Source: Oceanospirillum sp964342385 (GTDB lineage Bacteria > Pseudomonadota > Gammaproteobacteria > Pseudomonadales > Halomonadaceae). From it: a DNA stretch of 64,000 bases. Position numbers and translations under genes: made by a program. Under the pieces are notes generated by a model. That model was given only the letters and a program-made list of their open reading frames with translations. It was not told the DNA's origin and searched no databases. This document shows, in pieces, positions 42,228 to 52,075 of this stretch. Within the stretch, counting starts at the first letter, position 1. Each line of letters starts with the position of its first letter. Where the stretch lies: positions 51,299 through 115,298 of the forward strand of contig CAYFGP010000005.1 in assembly GCA_964342385.1 (NCBI GenBank). Reading direction: 5' to 3'.

Positions 42228-43480
42228 TATCGGCCCTCCCGACGGCTAGTAGTGGTGTTTTGTTGCTGTTGTTGACGCTCACGCAGACGCTCCAATACAC
42301 GATCAGCCAGATCATCCACTTCAGAGTCAGTAGTTGTACTGGTCGAAGAGCTAAAACGACTGGAGCTGGTCGCCGCACGATTAGAGCTAGGCGCAGGACC
42401 CGATTGATTCAAACGATCCAGCGGCAGATACATCATGTTATTGCCACCTTCCACATCAACCAGAACCTTACTGGATTTCGCCATCACTTCTTCCATGGTC
42501 TGCAGATACAGACGCTCACGGGTCACATCAGGCGCTTTTTCGTACTCAGCCAACAGTTTCAGGAAACGATCCGCCTCACCCTCTGCGCGGGCGATGATCT
42601 CTTCCTTATAACCGTTTGCTTCTTCGATCATACGCTGAGCCTTACCACGCGCCTCAGGAATCACACCGTTAGAGTAAGCTTCCGCCTGGTTTTTCACCCG
42701 CTGCTCATCCTCACGGGCCTTAATTACGTCATCAAACGCGGCTTGTACTTCATCCGGAGCCGAAGTACTTTCCACGTTCACAGAGCGCACTTCCAGACCT
42801 ACGCCGTAGCGATCCAGGTACTGCTGCAGTCGAGCACGAACTTTTTGTGCCAACGCCTCACGACCTTCGGTCAGAATATCCGTCATCTCAGAAGAACCCA
42901 CCTCGTGGCGCAGGGCCGACTCGGTTGCATTCTCCAGACTCTGCTCTGGATTACGTACGTTCAGCAGGAACTCTCTTGGATTGCTGACACGATACTGTAC
43001 CGACAGATTCACCTGCACGATGTTTTCATCTTCGGTCAGCATCAGTGCACGACGACTCATAGAACGAACCTTGGTTACGTTCACGGTGCTCACCGTATCA
43101 ATCATCGTAGGGTTCCAGTTCAGACCCGCACCGACGGTTTCATGATACTCACCAAAACGCAGTACCACCGCACGCTCGGCTTGATCCACACGATAGAAAC
43201 CGGATACCGCCCAAATCGACGCACCAATCACTAACAGGATACCCAGCAAACCGAAACTGGCTGCACCAGGGTTACCCCCACCGCCGCCACCGCCGCCGCC
43301 AGCGCCGCCGCCAGCGCCGCCGCCTTTTTTACCACCCAGAATACCACTCAGGCGGTCATTAAACTTTTTCAGCGCTTCGTCCAAATCAGGTGGTCCCTGA
43401 TCACCCCGACCACCGTTATTACCGCTGCCCCATGGGTCTCGGTTATTATCTTTATTGCCACCCGGCTCATTCCAAGCCAT
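42227..43480 (-). CDS. hflK: HflK, SPFH-domain FtsH modulator
   Basis: The ATG at 43480 (417 residues, MAWNEPGGNKDN) follows GGAG and matches known HflK starts; the frame opens at 43513. A glycine-rich N-terminus with a nearly uninterrupted poly-Gly tract (about residues 44-66), TM at about 72-94 (FGLLGILLVIGASIWAVSGFY), Band7/SPFH domain, long helix and a low-complexity C-terminus rich in Ser/Thr, then Arg/Gln. It assembles with HflC and FtsH. The DNA encoding the Gly tract is a run of GCC/GCG-type triplets (about 43280-43325) prone to in-frame slippage. Confidence 0.96.
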   Translation of the reverse strand: MAWNEPGGNKDNNRDPWGSGNNGGRGDQGPPDLDEALKKFNDRLSGILGGKKGGGAGGGAGGGGGGGGGNPGAASFGLLGILLVIGASIWAVSGFYRVDQAERAVVLRFGEYHETVGAGLNWNPTMIDTVSTVNVTKVRSMSRRALMLTEDENIVQVNLSVQYRVSNPREFLLNVRNPEQSLENATESALRHEVGSSEMTDILTEGREALAQKVRARLQQYLDRYGVGLEVRSVNVESTSAPDEVQAAFDDVIKAREDEQRVKNQAEAYSNGVIPEARGKAQRMIEEANGYKEEIIARAEGEADRFLKLLAEYEKAPDVTRERLYLQTMEEVMAKSSKVLVDVEGGNNMMYLPLDRLNQSGPAPSSNRAATSSSRFSSSTSTTTDSEVDDLADRVLERLRERQQQQQNTTTSRREGR

Positions 43481-43628
43481 ACCTATCTCCACTTTCCGAG
43501 AAAAACTGATCAACAGCTTCCGTTAAAGTTATGAATCATTCAATGCTTTACGTAAAAAATGCCGTTAAAGATGAAACGAAAACTTAAAAAATGGCGTGCT
43601 TCAAAAATATCAAGACGTTATATAAGTC

Positions 43629-44963
43629 TTAGGAAACTTCCAGATCTGAATCAAGCATAAAATCTTCAATGCCGTAATTTGGGAAATAACGTTTTGGATC
43701 GACGCCTACCTTACACAGCATCTGGATAAAGTCTGCTTTTGGAATTCTAACATCCAATACAAACCGTCCCTGCTCATCAATGCTTTCAGACAGAATGGCT
43801 TCCTGTTGATACAGGAGTGCTCTTAAACGCCCTTCTGAAGGCTCCAGCACCAACTGTTCCTTATAGAGGTCATCACACAGTCGTTCGCCAATCGCCTGCA
43901 GTAACAGGTCCAGACCTTCACCATTGACCGCAGAAAGCCAAACTCGTTCCGGAACGCCCTGATCATCCCGATCAATGCGTGCCTCGTAACCCTCTAAGCA
44001 GTCAATTTTGTTATACACCAGAAGACGGGGAATATCGTCCGCACCAATCTCTTCCAGTACATAATTCACCTGTTCGACGTTTTCATCGCGAGCTTCGTCC
44101 GCCGCATCAATCACATGCACCAGCAAGGTGGCTTCACTGGCTTCCTGCAGGGTCGCACGGAAGGCTTCAACCAACTTGTGTGGCAGGTGACGGATAAAAC
44201 CTACGGTATCGGCCATGACCACAGGACCTGAGTCCGGCATGGTAATACGACGCAGCGTCGGGTCCAGAGTCGCAAACAGCTGATCCGCAGCATAAACTTC
44301 GGATTCTGTCAGCGCGTTAAACAGAGTTGATTTACCGGCGTTGGTGTACCCCACCAGAGAGACGGAAGGTATTTCCGCACGACGACGGGCACGACGGTTC
44401 TGATCACGCTGCTTACGTACTTTTTCCAGACGTTTATGAATCGTTCGGATCCGTTCGCGCAGTAAACGACGGTCGGTTTCCAACTGGGTTTCACCAGGAC
44501 CACGCAGACCGATACCACCTTTTTGACGCTCAAGGTGAGTCCAACCCCGTACCAGACGGGTGGTCATATACTCCAGCTGAGCCAGCTCAACCTGCAGTTT
44601 ACCTTCGTGGGTACGGGCTCGTTGGGCAAAAATATCCAGAATCAGACCGGTACGGTCCAAGACACGACATTGCAATGCCTGCTCAACGTTACGTTCCTGG
44701 GAGGGGGACAGAGAGTGGTTAAATAGCACCACTTCCGCTTCATGCTCAGCAACCGCCTGCCGGATCTCTTCCAGCTTGCCGTCGCCGACAAAGAATTTGG
44801 GGCTGGGATGTGACCGGCTACCTTCAATCAAGGCAACCGGATCAGCACCTGCTGAACGCACCAGCTCCAGAAACTCTCCGGGGTCTTCCCGGTCCTTCTC
44901 ATCCGGAAAATGAATGTGGACAAGAACAGCTACTTCACCTGAATCGGGACGTTCAAAAAACAA
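43629..44963 (-). CDS. hflX: Ribosome-associated GTPase HflX
   Basis: 444 residues. The N-terminal HflX domain (FFVGDGKLEEIRQAV, FNHSLSPSQERNVEQAL), a linker with GGIGLRGPGETQLETDRR, and the G domain: G1 GYTNAGKSTLFNAL, G3 DTVGFIRHLPHKLVEAF, G4 NKID. It splits or rescues stalled 70S ribosomes, for example after heat stress. It is 15 bp downstream of hfq. Confidence 0.96.
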   Translation of the reverse strand: MFFERPDSGEVAVLVHIHFPDEKDREDPGEFLELVRSAGADPVALIEGSRSHPSPKFFVGDGKLEEIRQAVAEHEAEVVLFNHSLSPSQERNVEQALQCRVLDRTGLILDIFAQRARTHEGKLQVELAQLEYMTTRLVRGWTHLERQKGGIGLRGPGETQLETDRRLLRERIRTIHKRLEKVRKQRDQNRRARRRAEIPSVSLVGYTNAGKSTLFNALTESEVYAADQLFATLDPTLRRITMPDSGPVVMADTVGFIRHLPHKLVEAFRATLQEASEATLLVHVIDAADEARDENVEQVNYVLEEIGADDIPRLLVYNKIDCLEGYEARIDRDDQGVPERVWLSAVNGEGLDLLLQAIGERLCDDLYKEQLVLEPSEGRLRALLYQQEAILSESIDEQGRFVLDVRIPKADFIQMLCKVGVDPKRYFPNYGIEDFMLDSDLEVS

Positions 44964-44978
44964 GTATTACTCCGAAGA

Positions 44979-45227
44979 TTATTCAGTTCCCACGCCTTCG
45001 CCTTTCTCCTGAGCAGGCAGACGAACGTTACGGGAAGGTACTACTGTGGAAATGGCGTGTTTGTACACCATTTGACTAACCGTGTTACGTAATAGAATTA
45101 CGAACTGGTCAAAAGACTCGATCTGGCCTTGCAGCTTAATACCGTTTACCAAAAAGATGGATACTGGCACACGCTCTTTACGAAGGATGTTCAGATAAGG
45201 GTCTTGTAATGATTGCCCTTTTGACAT
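44979..45227 (-). CDS. hfq: RNA chaperone Hfq
   Basis: 82 residues. The Sm1 motif (LQDPYLNILRKERVPVSIFLVNGIKLQG in pieces: LQDPYLNILRKERV, PVSIFLVNGIKLQG) and the Sm2 motif (YKHAISTVVPSR) are intact, including the proximal-face QDP and YKH residues. The C-terminal tail is short. It forms a hexamer that pairs small RNAs with mRNAs. The GGGAGAG ribosome site is strong. An internal promoter in the 107-bp gap after miaA is likely. Confidence 0.98.
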   Translation of the reverse strand: MSKGQSLQDPYLNILRKERVPVSIFLVNGIKLQGQIESFDQFVILLRNTVSQMVYKHAISTVVPSRNVRLPAQEKGEGVGTE

Positions 45228-45334
45228 ACCGCTCTCCCTTGTTTTCTTTATTAGATTATTAGATTTAATTTTTATGGTGATAAAAGTTAAATATCACCGC
45301 GATCTGACTATGCGGCGTTTTTTATCATACCAGT

Positions 45335-46309
45335 TTAAATAAGGCTTGACTCTACTTTTTTCAACACCTGAGCGCTTAAATCCGGCGATTCAGTCAGTAA
45401 CCAGTGCAGATCTGGCCAACTTCTTAACCAGGTGATCTGACGCTTGGCTAACTGGCGTGTCGCGACGATTCCTTTGTGCACCATGGTGTCATAATCATAG
45501 GCTCCATCCAGGTATTCCCATACCTGACGATAGCCTACTGATCGCATAGAGGGCAGGCTCAAGTCCAGGTCACCCCGGGCTCTCAGCTGTTCCACCTCAT
45601 TTATAAAACCTTGTTCTAACATTAGCTGGTATCGCAGTGCAATACGTTCATGCAGATCTTTACGCTCTGCGGGGTTCACCGCCAGAGACAATACCCGAAA
45701 CGGAAAATGCTCCCGATGCTGTTTCTGTTCCTGCCAATGTTGCGTCAGGCTTTTACCGGTCAACTGAAACACTTCCAGTGCCCGTTGTAATCTTTGAGGG
45801 TCATTGGGGTGAATTCGTTCCGCAGAAACAGGATCAATTTCCTGTAAACGTTTATGCAGTGCGCCCAAGCCGTCTTTTTCTGCCCAGGCATCCAACTCAG
45901 CACGTACTTCGGGACTCGCAGATGGCAGATCTGCCACGCCATCATATAACCGTTTGTAATACATCATGGTGCCACCGGTAAGCAGGGGAATCTTACCTGC
46001 CTGATGAATCTCCGCCATCTCTCTTAAGGCATCATCACGAAACTGGGCGGCGGAATAGGACTCACTGGGCTCACAGATATCAATCAGGCGATGAGGTGCC
46101 CGCGCCAAGGTTTCCGCATCGGGTTTGGCAGTACCGATATCCATCCCCCGATAAATTAACGCTGAATCAACACTGATAATATCGCAGTTCAACTGCTCCA
46201 CCAGATCCACCGCTAACGCCGTTTTACCGGATGCGGTTGGCCCCATTAAAAAAATCGCCAGGGGTTTATCGTTGTCTGCAGCCGATACAGAAGATTCAGA
46301 TGACATCAT
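45335..46309 (-). CDS. miaA: tRNA dimethylallyltransferase MiaA
   Basis: 324 residues. P-loop GPTASGKTALAVDL, the DSALIYRGMDIGTAKP motif, SYSAAQFRDDALREM, LTGGTMMYYKRLYDG, and the tRNA-binding GYRQVWEYLDGAYDYD and RQLAKRQITWLRSW. It adds a dimethylallyl group to A37 of tRNAs that read codons starting with U. It lies between mutL and hfq, the common gammaproteobacterial order. Confidence 0.97.
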   Translation of the reverse strand: MMSSESSVSAADNDKPLAIFLMGPTASGKTALAVDLVEQLNCDIISVDSALIYRGMDIGTAKPDAETLARAPHRLIDICEPSESYSAAQFRDDALREMAEIHQAGKIPLLTGGTMMYYKRLYDGVADLPSASPEVRAELDAWAEKDGLGALHKRLQEIDPVSAERIHPNDPQRLQRALEVFQLTGKSLTQHWQEQKQHREHFPFRVLSLAVNPAERKDLHERIALRYQLMLEQGFINEVEQLRARGDLDLSLPSMRSVGYRQVWEYLDGAYDYDTMVHKGIVATRQLAKRQITWLRSWPDLHWLLTESPDLSAQVLKKVESSLI

Positions 46310-46369
46310 GCTCTCTCAAAGTGTGCTCTCAAAATACGCGTTTAAAAAACGTGCTCAAAAATACGCCAT

Positions 46370-48451
46370 CTACTGGCCACGTAGGAAAAGTTTATCCAGT
46401 TCATTCATGCTGAGATGGGTCCAGGTAGGACGACCATGGTTACACTGACCACTGCGCTCAGTGCGCTCCATATCCCTTAACAAGGCATTCATCTCGGTAA
46501 TGGTGAGCTTGCGATTGGCCCGTACAGAACCATGACAAGCCACCGTCGCCAGAATCTCATTAATATGGGCCTGAATACGGTCGCTGGTACCGTATTTCAT
46601 CAGATCAGACAGCATATCTAGAATTAGTGGTTCCACATCGGAATCCATCAACAACACTGGTAGCTGACGCACCACCAGAGTTTCCGGCCCCATCACATTC
46701 AGTTCTATGCCTAATTGACTAAATAGTGCTTGATGCTCTTCGGCACAATCTGTTTCTTTACGGCTTACCGCCAGACTTAACGGCACCAGCATCGGCTGAG
46801 CTTTCAGGTTCTCTTCTTGGAAGGACTGCTTTAAACGCTCATAGGTAATACGTTCATGGGCGGCATGCATATCCACCAGTACCAGACCTTCACGGGCTTC
46901 TGAAAGAATATAGATACCGTGCAGCTGTGCGATGGCAAAACCCAGCGGCGGAATATCTTCTTCGCCCTCTTTTTGCGGCAGATCCGCCAGGGATTTGGCC
47001 TGCTGGTTCAGCTGCTGATAACCGGCCATATAGTCTTTAACCTGACCGCGATTCAGCGATGTTCCTTGGGCAGAAGCTTGATTGGATAAGCCCTGACCAA
47101 AACCAGAAGCATGGCTACCTGAGCTTTGGTTACTAAAACCATTAGCCAGACCATTGCCGCCACTATGACCGCCACCAAAGCCCGTAGAATTTGCAGACCC
47201 AGCGGCTGAATCAGACCATGGCGGTGTATCGTTGCGCTCAGCTAAGCCTGTACTCGCCGTACTGCCCTGACTGGAAAACGCTGGGCCATTAGAAGACGAG
47301 GTATTTATTGAAGTCGAACTAGACGATAAACCACCCAATCCCGGTGTCTCAAAAGGGATTCGATTCTGAGTCGTTAAACTATTATCAAGCTGAGCACCCA
47401 GCCCTGAGTACTCCATATTCGTCGGTGCTATCGCTTCAGACGCATCCGGCCGCACCTCCGCCAAAACCCGATGCAGGGTACGGAAGAGGAAATCATGCAC
47501 CAGACGACCGTCCCTAAAGCGCACCTCATGTTTGGTTGGATGCACATTCACATCCACGACCGCCGGGTCCAACTCTAGATACAACACAAACACCGGATGT
47601 CGACCATGGAACAAGACGTCGCGATAGGCCTGACGAATGGCGTGAGCCACCAACTTATCGCGTACGACACGTTGATTGACAAAAAAGTACTGCTGATCGG
47701 CCTGACCACGGGAGTAGGTTGGCAAGCCTACCCAGCCCCATAAGCGTAGACCTGTAGCTTCCACGTCCACGTATAACGACTGATCCATCAGCTTACGACC
47801 CAGCAAAGAGGCCAAACGCTTTTCCTGCTCCAGCTGACTGGAACCGGCGGGTAAGTTATACACCGGCTTCTGGTTATGACGCAGGGTTAAAGCGATATCG
47901 GGGCGGCTCAGCGCCAAGCGCCGAAACGTCTCTTCAATATGGTTAAACTCTGTTTTCTCCGTACGCATAAATTTGCGTCGCGCTGGGGTATTAAAAAACA
48001 GATCTTTGACCTGTACTGAGGTGCCTTTTGGATGAGGAGCCGGTGTCACCTGAGTTTGCATATCACGGCCTTCGGCGATCACACGCCAGCCCTCGCCGTT
48101 ATCTTCCGTACTGGAAACCAGATCCAAACGGGCTACCGAGCTGATACTCGCCAGTGCCTCACCACGAAAGCCCAGACTGGCTACCCCTTCCAAGTCATCC
48201 AGGGTAATAATCTTACTGGTGGCGTGACGGCTCAGGGCTAAAGGCAAATCTTCCGGGCTGATGCCCGAACCATTATCCCGAATACGGATCAGTTTGGTGC
48301 CGCCCTTCTCCACTTCAACATCAATACGGGTAGAACCCGCATCAATGGCATTTTCTACCAGTTCTTTAATGACAGAAGAAGGACGTTCAACCACCTCACC
48401 GGCGGCAATCTGGTTCGCCAACCGGGGGGTTAAAATATGGATTTTGCTCAT
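46370..48451 (-). CDS. mutL: DNA mismatch repair protein MutL, endonuclease-motif type
   Basis: 693 residues. The N-terminal GHKL ATPase (about 1-330) has ELVENAIDAGS, RIRDNGSGI, SLGFRGEALASISSV and GTSVQVKDLFFNTPAR. A Ser/Gly/Asn-rich linker (about 350-470) is unusually long and repetitive. The C-terminal dimerisation domain has DMHAAHERITYE (527-538), a variant of the DQHA(X)2E(X)4E metal-binding endonuclease motif that enteric MutL lacks. This suggests that nicking is done by MutL itself rather than MutH. It couples MutS mismatch recognition to strand removal. Confidence 0.96.
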   Translation of the reverse strand: MSKIHILTPRLANQIAAGEVVERPSSVIKELVENAIDAGSTRIDVEVEKGGTKLIRIRDNGSGISPEDLPLALSRHATSKIITLDDLEGVASLGFRGEALASISSVARLDLVSSTEDNGEGWRVIAEGRDMQTQVTPAPHPKGTSVQVKDLFFNTPARRKFMRTEKTEFNHIEETFRRLALSRPDIALTLRHNQKPVYNLPAGSSQLEQEKRLASLLGRKLMDQSLYVDVEATGLRLWGWVGLPTYSRGQADQQYFFVNQRVVRDKLVAHAIRQAYRDVLFHGRHPVFVLYLELDPAVVDVNVHPTKHEVRFRDGRLVHDFLFRTLHRVLAEVRPDASEAIAPTNMEYSGLGAQLDNSLTTQNRIPFETPGLGGLSSSSTSINTSSSNGPAFSSQGSTASTGLAERNDTPPWSDSAAGSANSTGFGGGHSGGNGLANGFSNQSSGSHASGFGQGLSNQASAQGTSLNRGQVKDYMAGYQQLNQQAKSLADLPQKEGEEDIPPLGFAIAQLHGIYILSEAREGLVLVDMHAAHERITYERLKQSFQEENLKAQPMLVPLSLAVSRKETDCAEEHQALFSQLGIELNVMGPETLVVRQLPVLLMDSDVEPLILDMLSDLMKYGTSDRIQAHINEILATVACHGSVRANRKLTITEMNALLRDMERTERSGQCNHGRPTWTHLSMNELDKLFLRGQ

Positions 48452-48514
48452 GGCGTTATTTTAGCCTGAAAAGACTGTGAGAGTCCGGTTATCATTAGCA
48501 CCGGGCCATATTGA

Positions 48515-49873
48515 TTAGGAGCGAGGAATAGTTAAACGCTGACCGATACGCAAGGCATCACTACGCAGATTATTGGCTTTACGTAGACTAGCGACACTGA
48601 TCTTATTTTTCTCGGCAATGCCAGACAGGGTATCACCGCGACTGACTACATAAGAGCCTTGGCTGACTCGCGCTTTCTGATGGGCCAACCAGGTGCCTGG
48701 CAGAGGGTTCGCACTGTAGTAGCGCTTGATACCCGCCACAATCTGACGGGCCATCTTCTCCTGATAAGCCTTGCTTTGCAGATTTTTCGCTTCCCGTGGA
48801 TTGGAGATAAACCCCGTCTCAATCAAGATAGAAGGAATATCCGGCGACTTCAGCACCATAAAACCGGCCTGCTCGACATCACGTTTATGCAGTTTATTAA
48901 TCTGGCCCATGGAACGCAGCACGCTCTGACCAACCTTTAAACTGTCATTCAACGTCGCGGTCATAGTCAGATCCAACAGTACGCCGGCCAATACCTTGTC
49001 TTTATCATCTAGACTCAGTGCACCATTTACACCACCGATCAAGTCAGCGCTGTTTTCCGATTTTGCGAGCCAGCGTGCCATCTCACTGGTAGCACCACGC
49101 TGCGACAGCGCAAATACCGAAGAGCCTCTGGGGCGACTGTCCTTAAAGGCATCCGCGTGAATAGAGATAAACAGATCCGCACGATGTTTACGGGCCCGCT
49201 GAGTACGGGCACGCAAACCGACATAATAATCACCAGTGCGTATCATCGCCGGTTTAAAGCCTTTTTCTGCCTTCAACATGCGTTCAACTTTTCTGGCAAT
49301 CGCCAATACAACCGTTTTTTCACGCACTCGACCCGGACCGATAGCCCCTGGATCTTCACCGCCGTGTCCCGCATCAATGGCAACTACGATATCCCGCTTA
49401 CCCTTAGGATTCACCTTAGGAGCCGTGACAACCGGTTTCGCTTTGGTGGCTTTTTTATCTTTATAAATCAGATCCACCACCAAACGGTGGCCGTACTTCT
49501 TATTCGGTTTTAACAGGAAACTACGAGGCTGAATCTTACTACTCAGATCAAATACCACGCGCAGATCTGAGCCGTTTTTTGCAGCGGTACGCACACGACT
49601 GATCGGCGTATCTTTTAGCGGTATTTTTTCAATGCTTTGCTTGCCCTTGGCATTAGACAGATCAATCACCAGACGATCCGGTTTATCCAGGGTAAACAGC
49701 TGATGACGGATAGGCTTATCCAGATCAAATACCAGACGAGTATGGTCTGGTGCAGGCCAGATACGGACATTTTTCACGGTGACTGCATGGGCCGGTAACG
49801 CCAGCAGGCACAACAGCAGGATGCTTAACAACATCTGCCAGTATCTGTTTTGGGAAGAAGATAAGACCATCAT
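48515..49873 (-). CDS. N-acetylmuramoyl-L-alanine amidase (AmiC/AmiB type) with LysM
   Basis: ATG 49873 is preferred (452 residues) because a signal peptide follows (YWQMLLSILLLCLLALPAHA); the frame opens at a TTG at 49924. Domain order: AMIN (about 30-130), Amidase_3 zinc hydrolase (about 165-390; AIDAGHGGEDPGAIG, ISIHADAF, ILIETGFISN) and a C-terminal LysM repeat (YVVSRGDTLSGIAEKNKISVASLRKAN). It is a periplasmic enzyme that cuts the stem peptide from septal peptidoglycan during cell separation; the LysM resembles AmiB. It lies between tsaE and mutL. Confidence 0.93.
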   Translation of the reverse strand: MMVLSSSQNRYWQMLLSILLLCLLALPAHAVTVKNVRIWPAPDHTRLVFDLDKPIRHQLFTLDKPDRLVIDLSNAKGKQSIEKIPLKDTPISRVRTAAKNGSDLRVVFDLSSKIQPRSFLLKPNKKYGHRLVVDLIYKDKKATKAKPVVTAPKVNPKGKRDIVVAIDAGHGGEDPGAIGPGRVREKTVVLAIARKVERMLKAEKGFKPAMIRTGDYYVGLRARTQRARKHRADLFISIHADAFKDSRPRGSSVFALSQRGATSEMARWLAKSENSADLIGGVNGALSLDDKDKVLAGVLLDLTMTATLNDSLKVGQSVLRSMGQINKLHKRDVEQAGFMVLKSPDIPSILIETGFISNPREAKNLQSKAYQEKMARQIVAGIKRYYSANPLPGTWLAHQKARVSQGSYVVSRGDTLSGIAEKNKISVASLRKANNLRSDALRIGQRLTIPRS

Positions 49874-49942
49874 AATTATCACTGCTATTTTTATTTTCAG
49901 GCAGGTCCATTCAATGGCTACCAAGCCTGTATTCTAAAATGA

Positions 49943-50422
49943 CTAGCCAGTTATTGTACGGAGCTGTTGTAAAATTTCAGCTCCTTTTACATTATGCGCC
50001 TGTAACAAAGCGTTGCGACCTTCACCTTGCTTGTCCAAGGTCAAAGTTATATCCGGTTGGGGTAAAACGCCGGCACCTTTATCCGGCCACTCTATGACGC
50101 ATAACGCAGTTTCATCAAAATAATCCCGAATGCCCATATATTCGAGCTCTTCAGGATCCGCCAGACGATAAAGATCAAAATGATACACCTGTTTTTCCGC
50201 TAGCTGATAAGGCTCAACCAGAGTATAGGTCGGGCTTTTCACTGCACCTTGATGACCATAAGCCTGCAAAATGCCCCGAGTCAGCGTGGTTTTCCCCATC
50301 CCTAAGGTACCCTGTAAAAAGATTACACCCTGGCCAGCACAGGCCTGACCTAACAGGGTACCAAACGCCACCTGGGCAGTTTCATCGGCTAACTCAATGG
50401 AAAAATCTTCACAGGGATGCAT
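49943..50422 (-). CDS. tsaE: tRNA threonylcarbamoyladenosine ATPase TsaE
   Basis: 159 residues. Walker A GTLGMGKTTLTRG (about 38-50), the SPTYTLVEPYQ motif, HFDLYRLADPEELEYMGIRDYF, and IEWPDKGAG. It is the ATPase of the TsaBDE complex that makes t6A37 in ANN-decoding tRNAs. It overlaps the end of nnr by 14 bp, so translation is coupled. Confidence 0.96.
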   Translation of the reverse strand: MHPCEDFSIELADETAQVAFGTLLGQACAGQGVIFLQGTLGMGKTTLTRGILQAYGHQGAVKSPTYTLVEPYQLAEKQVYHFDLYRLADPEELEYMGIRDYFDETALCVIEWPDKGAGVLPQPDITLTLDKQGEGRNALLQAHNVKGAEILQQLRTITG

Positions 50423-51932
50423 TCAGTTCACACTCCGGGTTTAAAATCACTCGTACTTGATCAATCAGGTCTGAGGCTAATAAGCCTCGCTCGCCATAAC
50501 GACAGGCCAGTTGATCTGCCGCCTTGCCGTGGACCTGCACGGCCAGACAGCCGGCATCATACCCTGTCAGCCCCTGAGCACGCAAAGCCCCCACTAAACC
50601 CGACAGCACATCGCCCATGCCACCACTGGCCATACCAGGATTACCGCTACTATTCACCGCTAATCGACCCTCGCCAAGCAGTAGAGTTCCCGCGCCTTTT
50701 AATAACACCGTACCGCCATACCGATCCGACAAACGACGCACAGCGGCAGGTCTATCCTGCTCGATTTCACTCACTGAACAATTTAATAGTCGCGCCGCTT
50801 CACCGGGATGGGGCGTTAATACCCAATCACGACAGTTGTCAGGCAGCTTTTCTAGCCACTCACCATGAGATGCCATAAGATTCAGGGCATCAGCATCAAT
50901 CACCTTGGCACATTCTGTCTGCATTGCTTTCTGCCAGATCTGCTGGCCCCAGCCGTTTTGCCCCAAACCGGGTCCCAGCACCAACACATCACACCACTCC
51001 AGCCACTGATCCAGCTGATGTACCGAGGTCATGCCCTCAGCCATCAACTCAGGCTGACGGGTTAATAACGGCAGGATATGTTCCGGCCGGGTCATCACCT
51101 TGATCAAACCCGCACCAGCCCGAGCCGTCATCTGTGCCGCCAGCATAATGGCACCGCCATAACCCTGATCACCACCCACAACCAGCACCCGGCCACAGTC
51201 ACCTTTATGAGCCGTGCGAGCACGAGGGGCAATTAAACGCTCAATAGTTTCGCCGTTGATCATGGAAGCCACAGGCTCGATCTGAGCCCGGACATTATCC
51301 GGTACGGTTAACGGCTCAAAACGGCGTTCACCGCAATATTCCGGTCCTTGCCCAGTGAGCAGGCCCATTTTTTTCCCGATAAAAGTGACCGTAGTATCCG
51401 CTTTAACCGCTTGCCCCAAGCACACGCCTCTATCGGCACATAGGCCGGAAGGGATATCCATCGCCAGTACCGGTAAACCTGACCAATTGATCTGCTCGAT
51501 AGCCTTTAGATAATCACCACGGACATCACCAGTCAGACCTGTGCCTAATAGAGCATCGACAATCACCTCACTCTTCAGCTTTAAACCTTCTCGCCAGGGC
51601 TGAATCTGTACATCCCTCTCCAGCGCCCATTGATAGGCCTCAGCAGCTTCACCGGTTAAACGCTCAGGTGGCGTTAAACTGATCAGCTGCACGGCCATAT
51701 TCTGCTGTCGTGCCAGCCCGGCCATGACATAACCATCACCGCCATTATTGCCACCACCACAGAACAGCGTTAGGGAGCGACACTCCGGCCACTGGCGTAA
51801 TAGATGACGAAAGGCCATCCGTCCCGCTTGCTTCATCAATTCAAAACCCGGCGTACCGGATTGAATCGTCAGCTGATCCAACTTTTTCACCTGAGCAGCA
51901 GTATAAACACGTTCATGGAGGGGCCATTGCAT
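50409..51932 (-). CDS. nnr: Bifunctional NAD(P)HX epimerase / dehydratase
   Basis: The ATG at 51932 (507 residues, MQWPLHERVYTAAQ) has AAGGA upstream; the frame opens at 51977. The N-terminal YjeF_N epimerase domain (about 1-215) has FCGGGNNGGDGYVMAG and DALLGTGLTGDVRG. The C-terminal ribokinase-like dehydratase (about 235-500) has VVGGDQGYGGAIMLA, VLGPGLGQ, VIDADALN, LTPHPGEAARLL and GNPGMASGGMGDVLSG. It repairs hydrated NADH/NADPH; the dehydratase step uses ADP. Divergent from queG. Confidence 0.94.
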   Translation of the reverse strand: MQWPLHERVYTAAQVKKLDQLTIQSGTPGFELMKQAGRMAFRHLLRQWPECRSLTLFCGGGNNGGDGYVMAGLARQQNMAVQLISLTPPERLTGEAAEAYQWALERDVQIQPWREGLKLKSEVIVDALLGTGLTGDVRGDYLKAIEQINWSGLPVLAMDIPSGLCADRGVCLGQAVKADTTVTFIGKKMGLLTGQGPEYCGERRFEPLTVPDNVRAQIEPVASMINGETIERLIAPRARTAHKGDCGRVLVVGGDQGYGGAIMLAAQMTARAGAGLIKVMTRPEHILPLLTRQPELMAEGMTSVHQLDQWLEWCDVLVLGPGLGQNGWGQQIWQKAMQTECAKVIDADALNLMASHGEWLEKLPDNCRDWVLTPHPGEAARLLNCSVSEIEQDRPAAVRRLSDRYGGTVLLKGAGTLLLGEGRLAVNSSGNPGMASGGMGDVLSGLVGALRAQGLTGYDAGCLAVQVHGKAADQLACRYGERGLLASDLIDQVRVILNPECELNASL

Positions 51933-52075
51933 AGGATGATCCTTTTTACAGTTTTCTAATCGCAGGCTGACCAACACCGATAGCGAGACTTGTTTTGCCT
52001 TCAGAATCGGCTAAGCTTGTCGCGTCTTTAAGCCTTATCTCACATCATTTCTGTTCTTAACTTCAGTATATCAGT

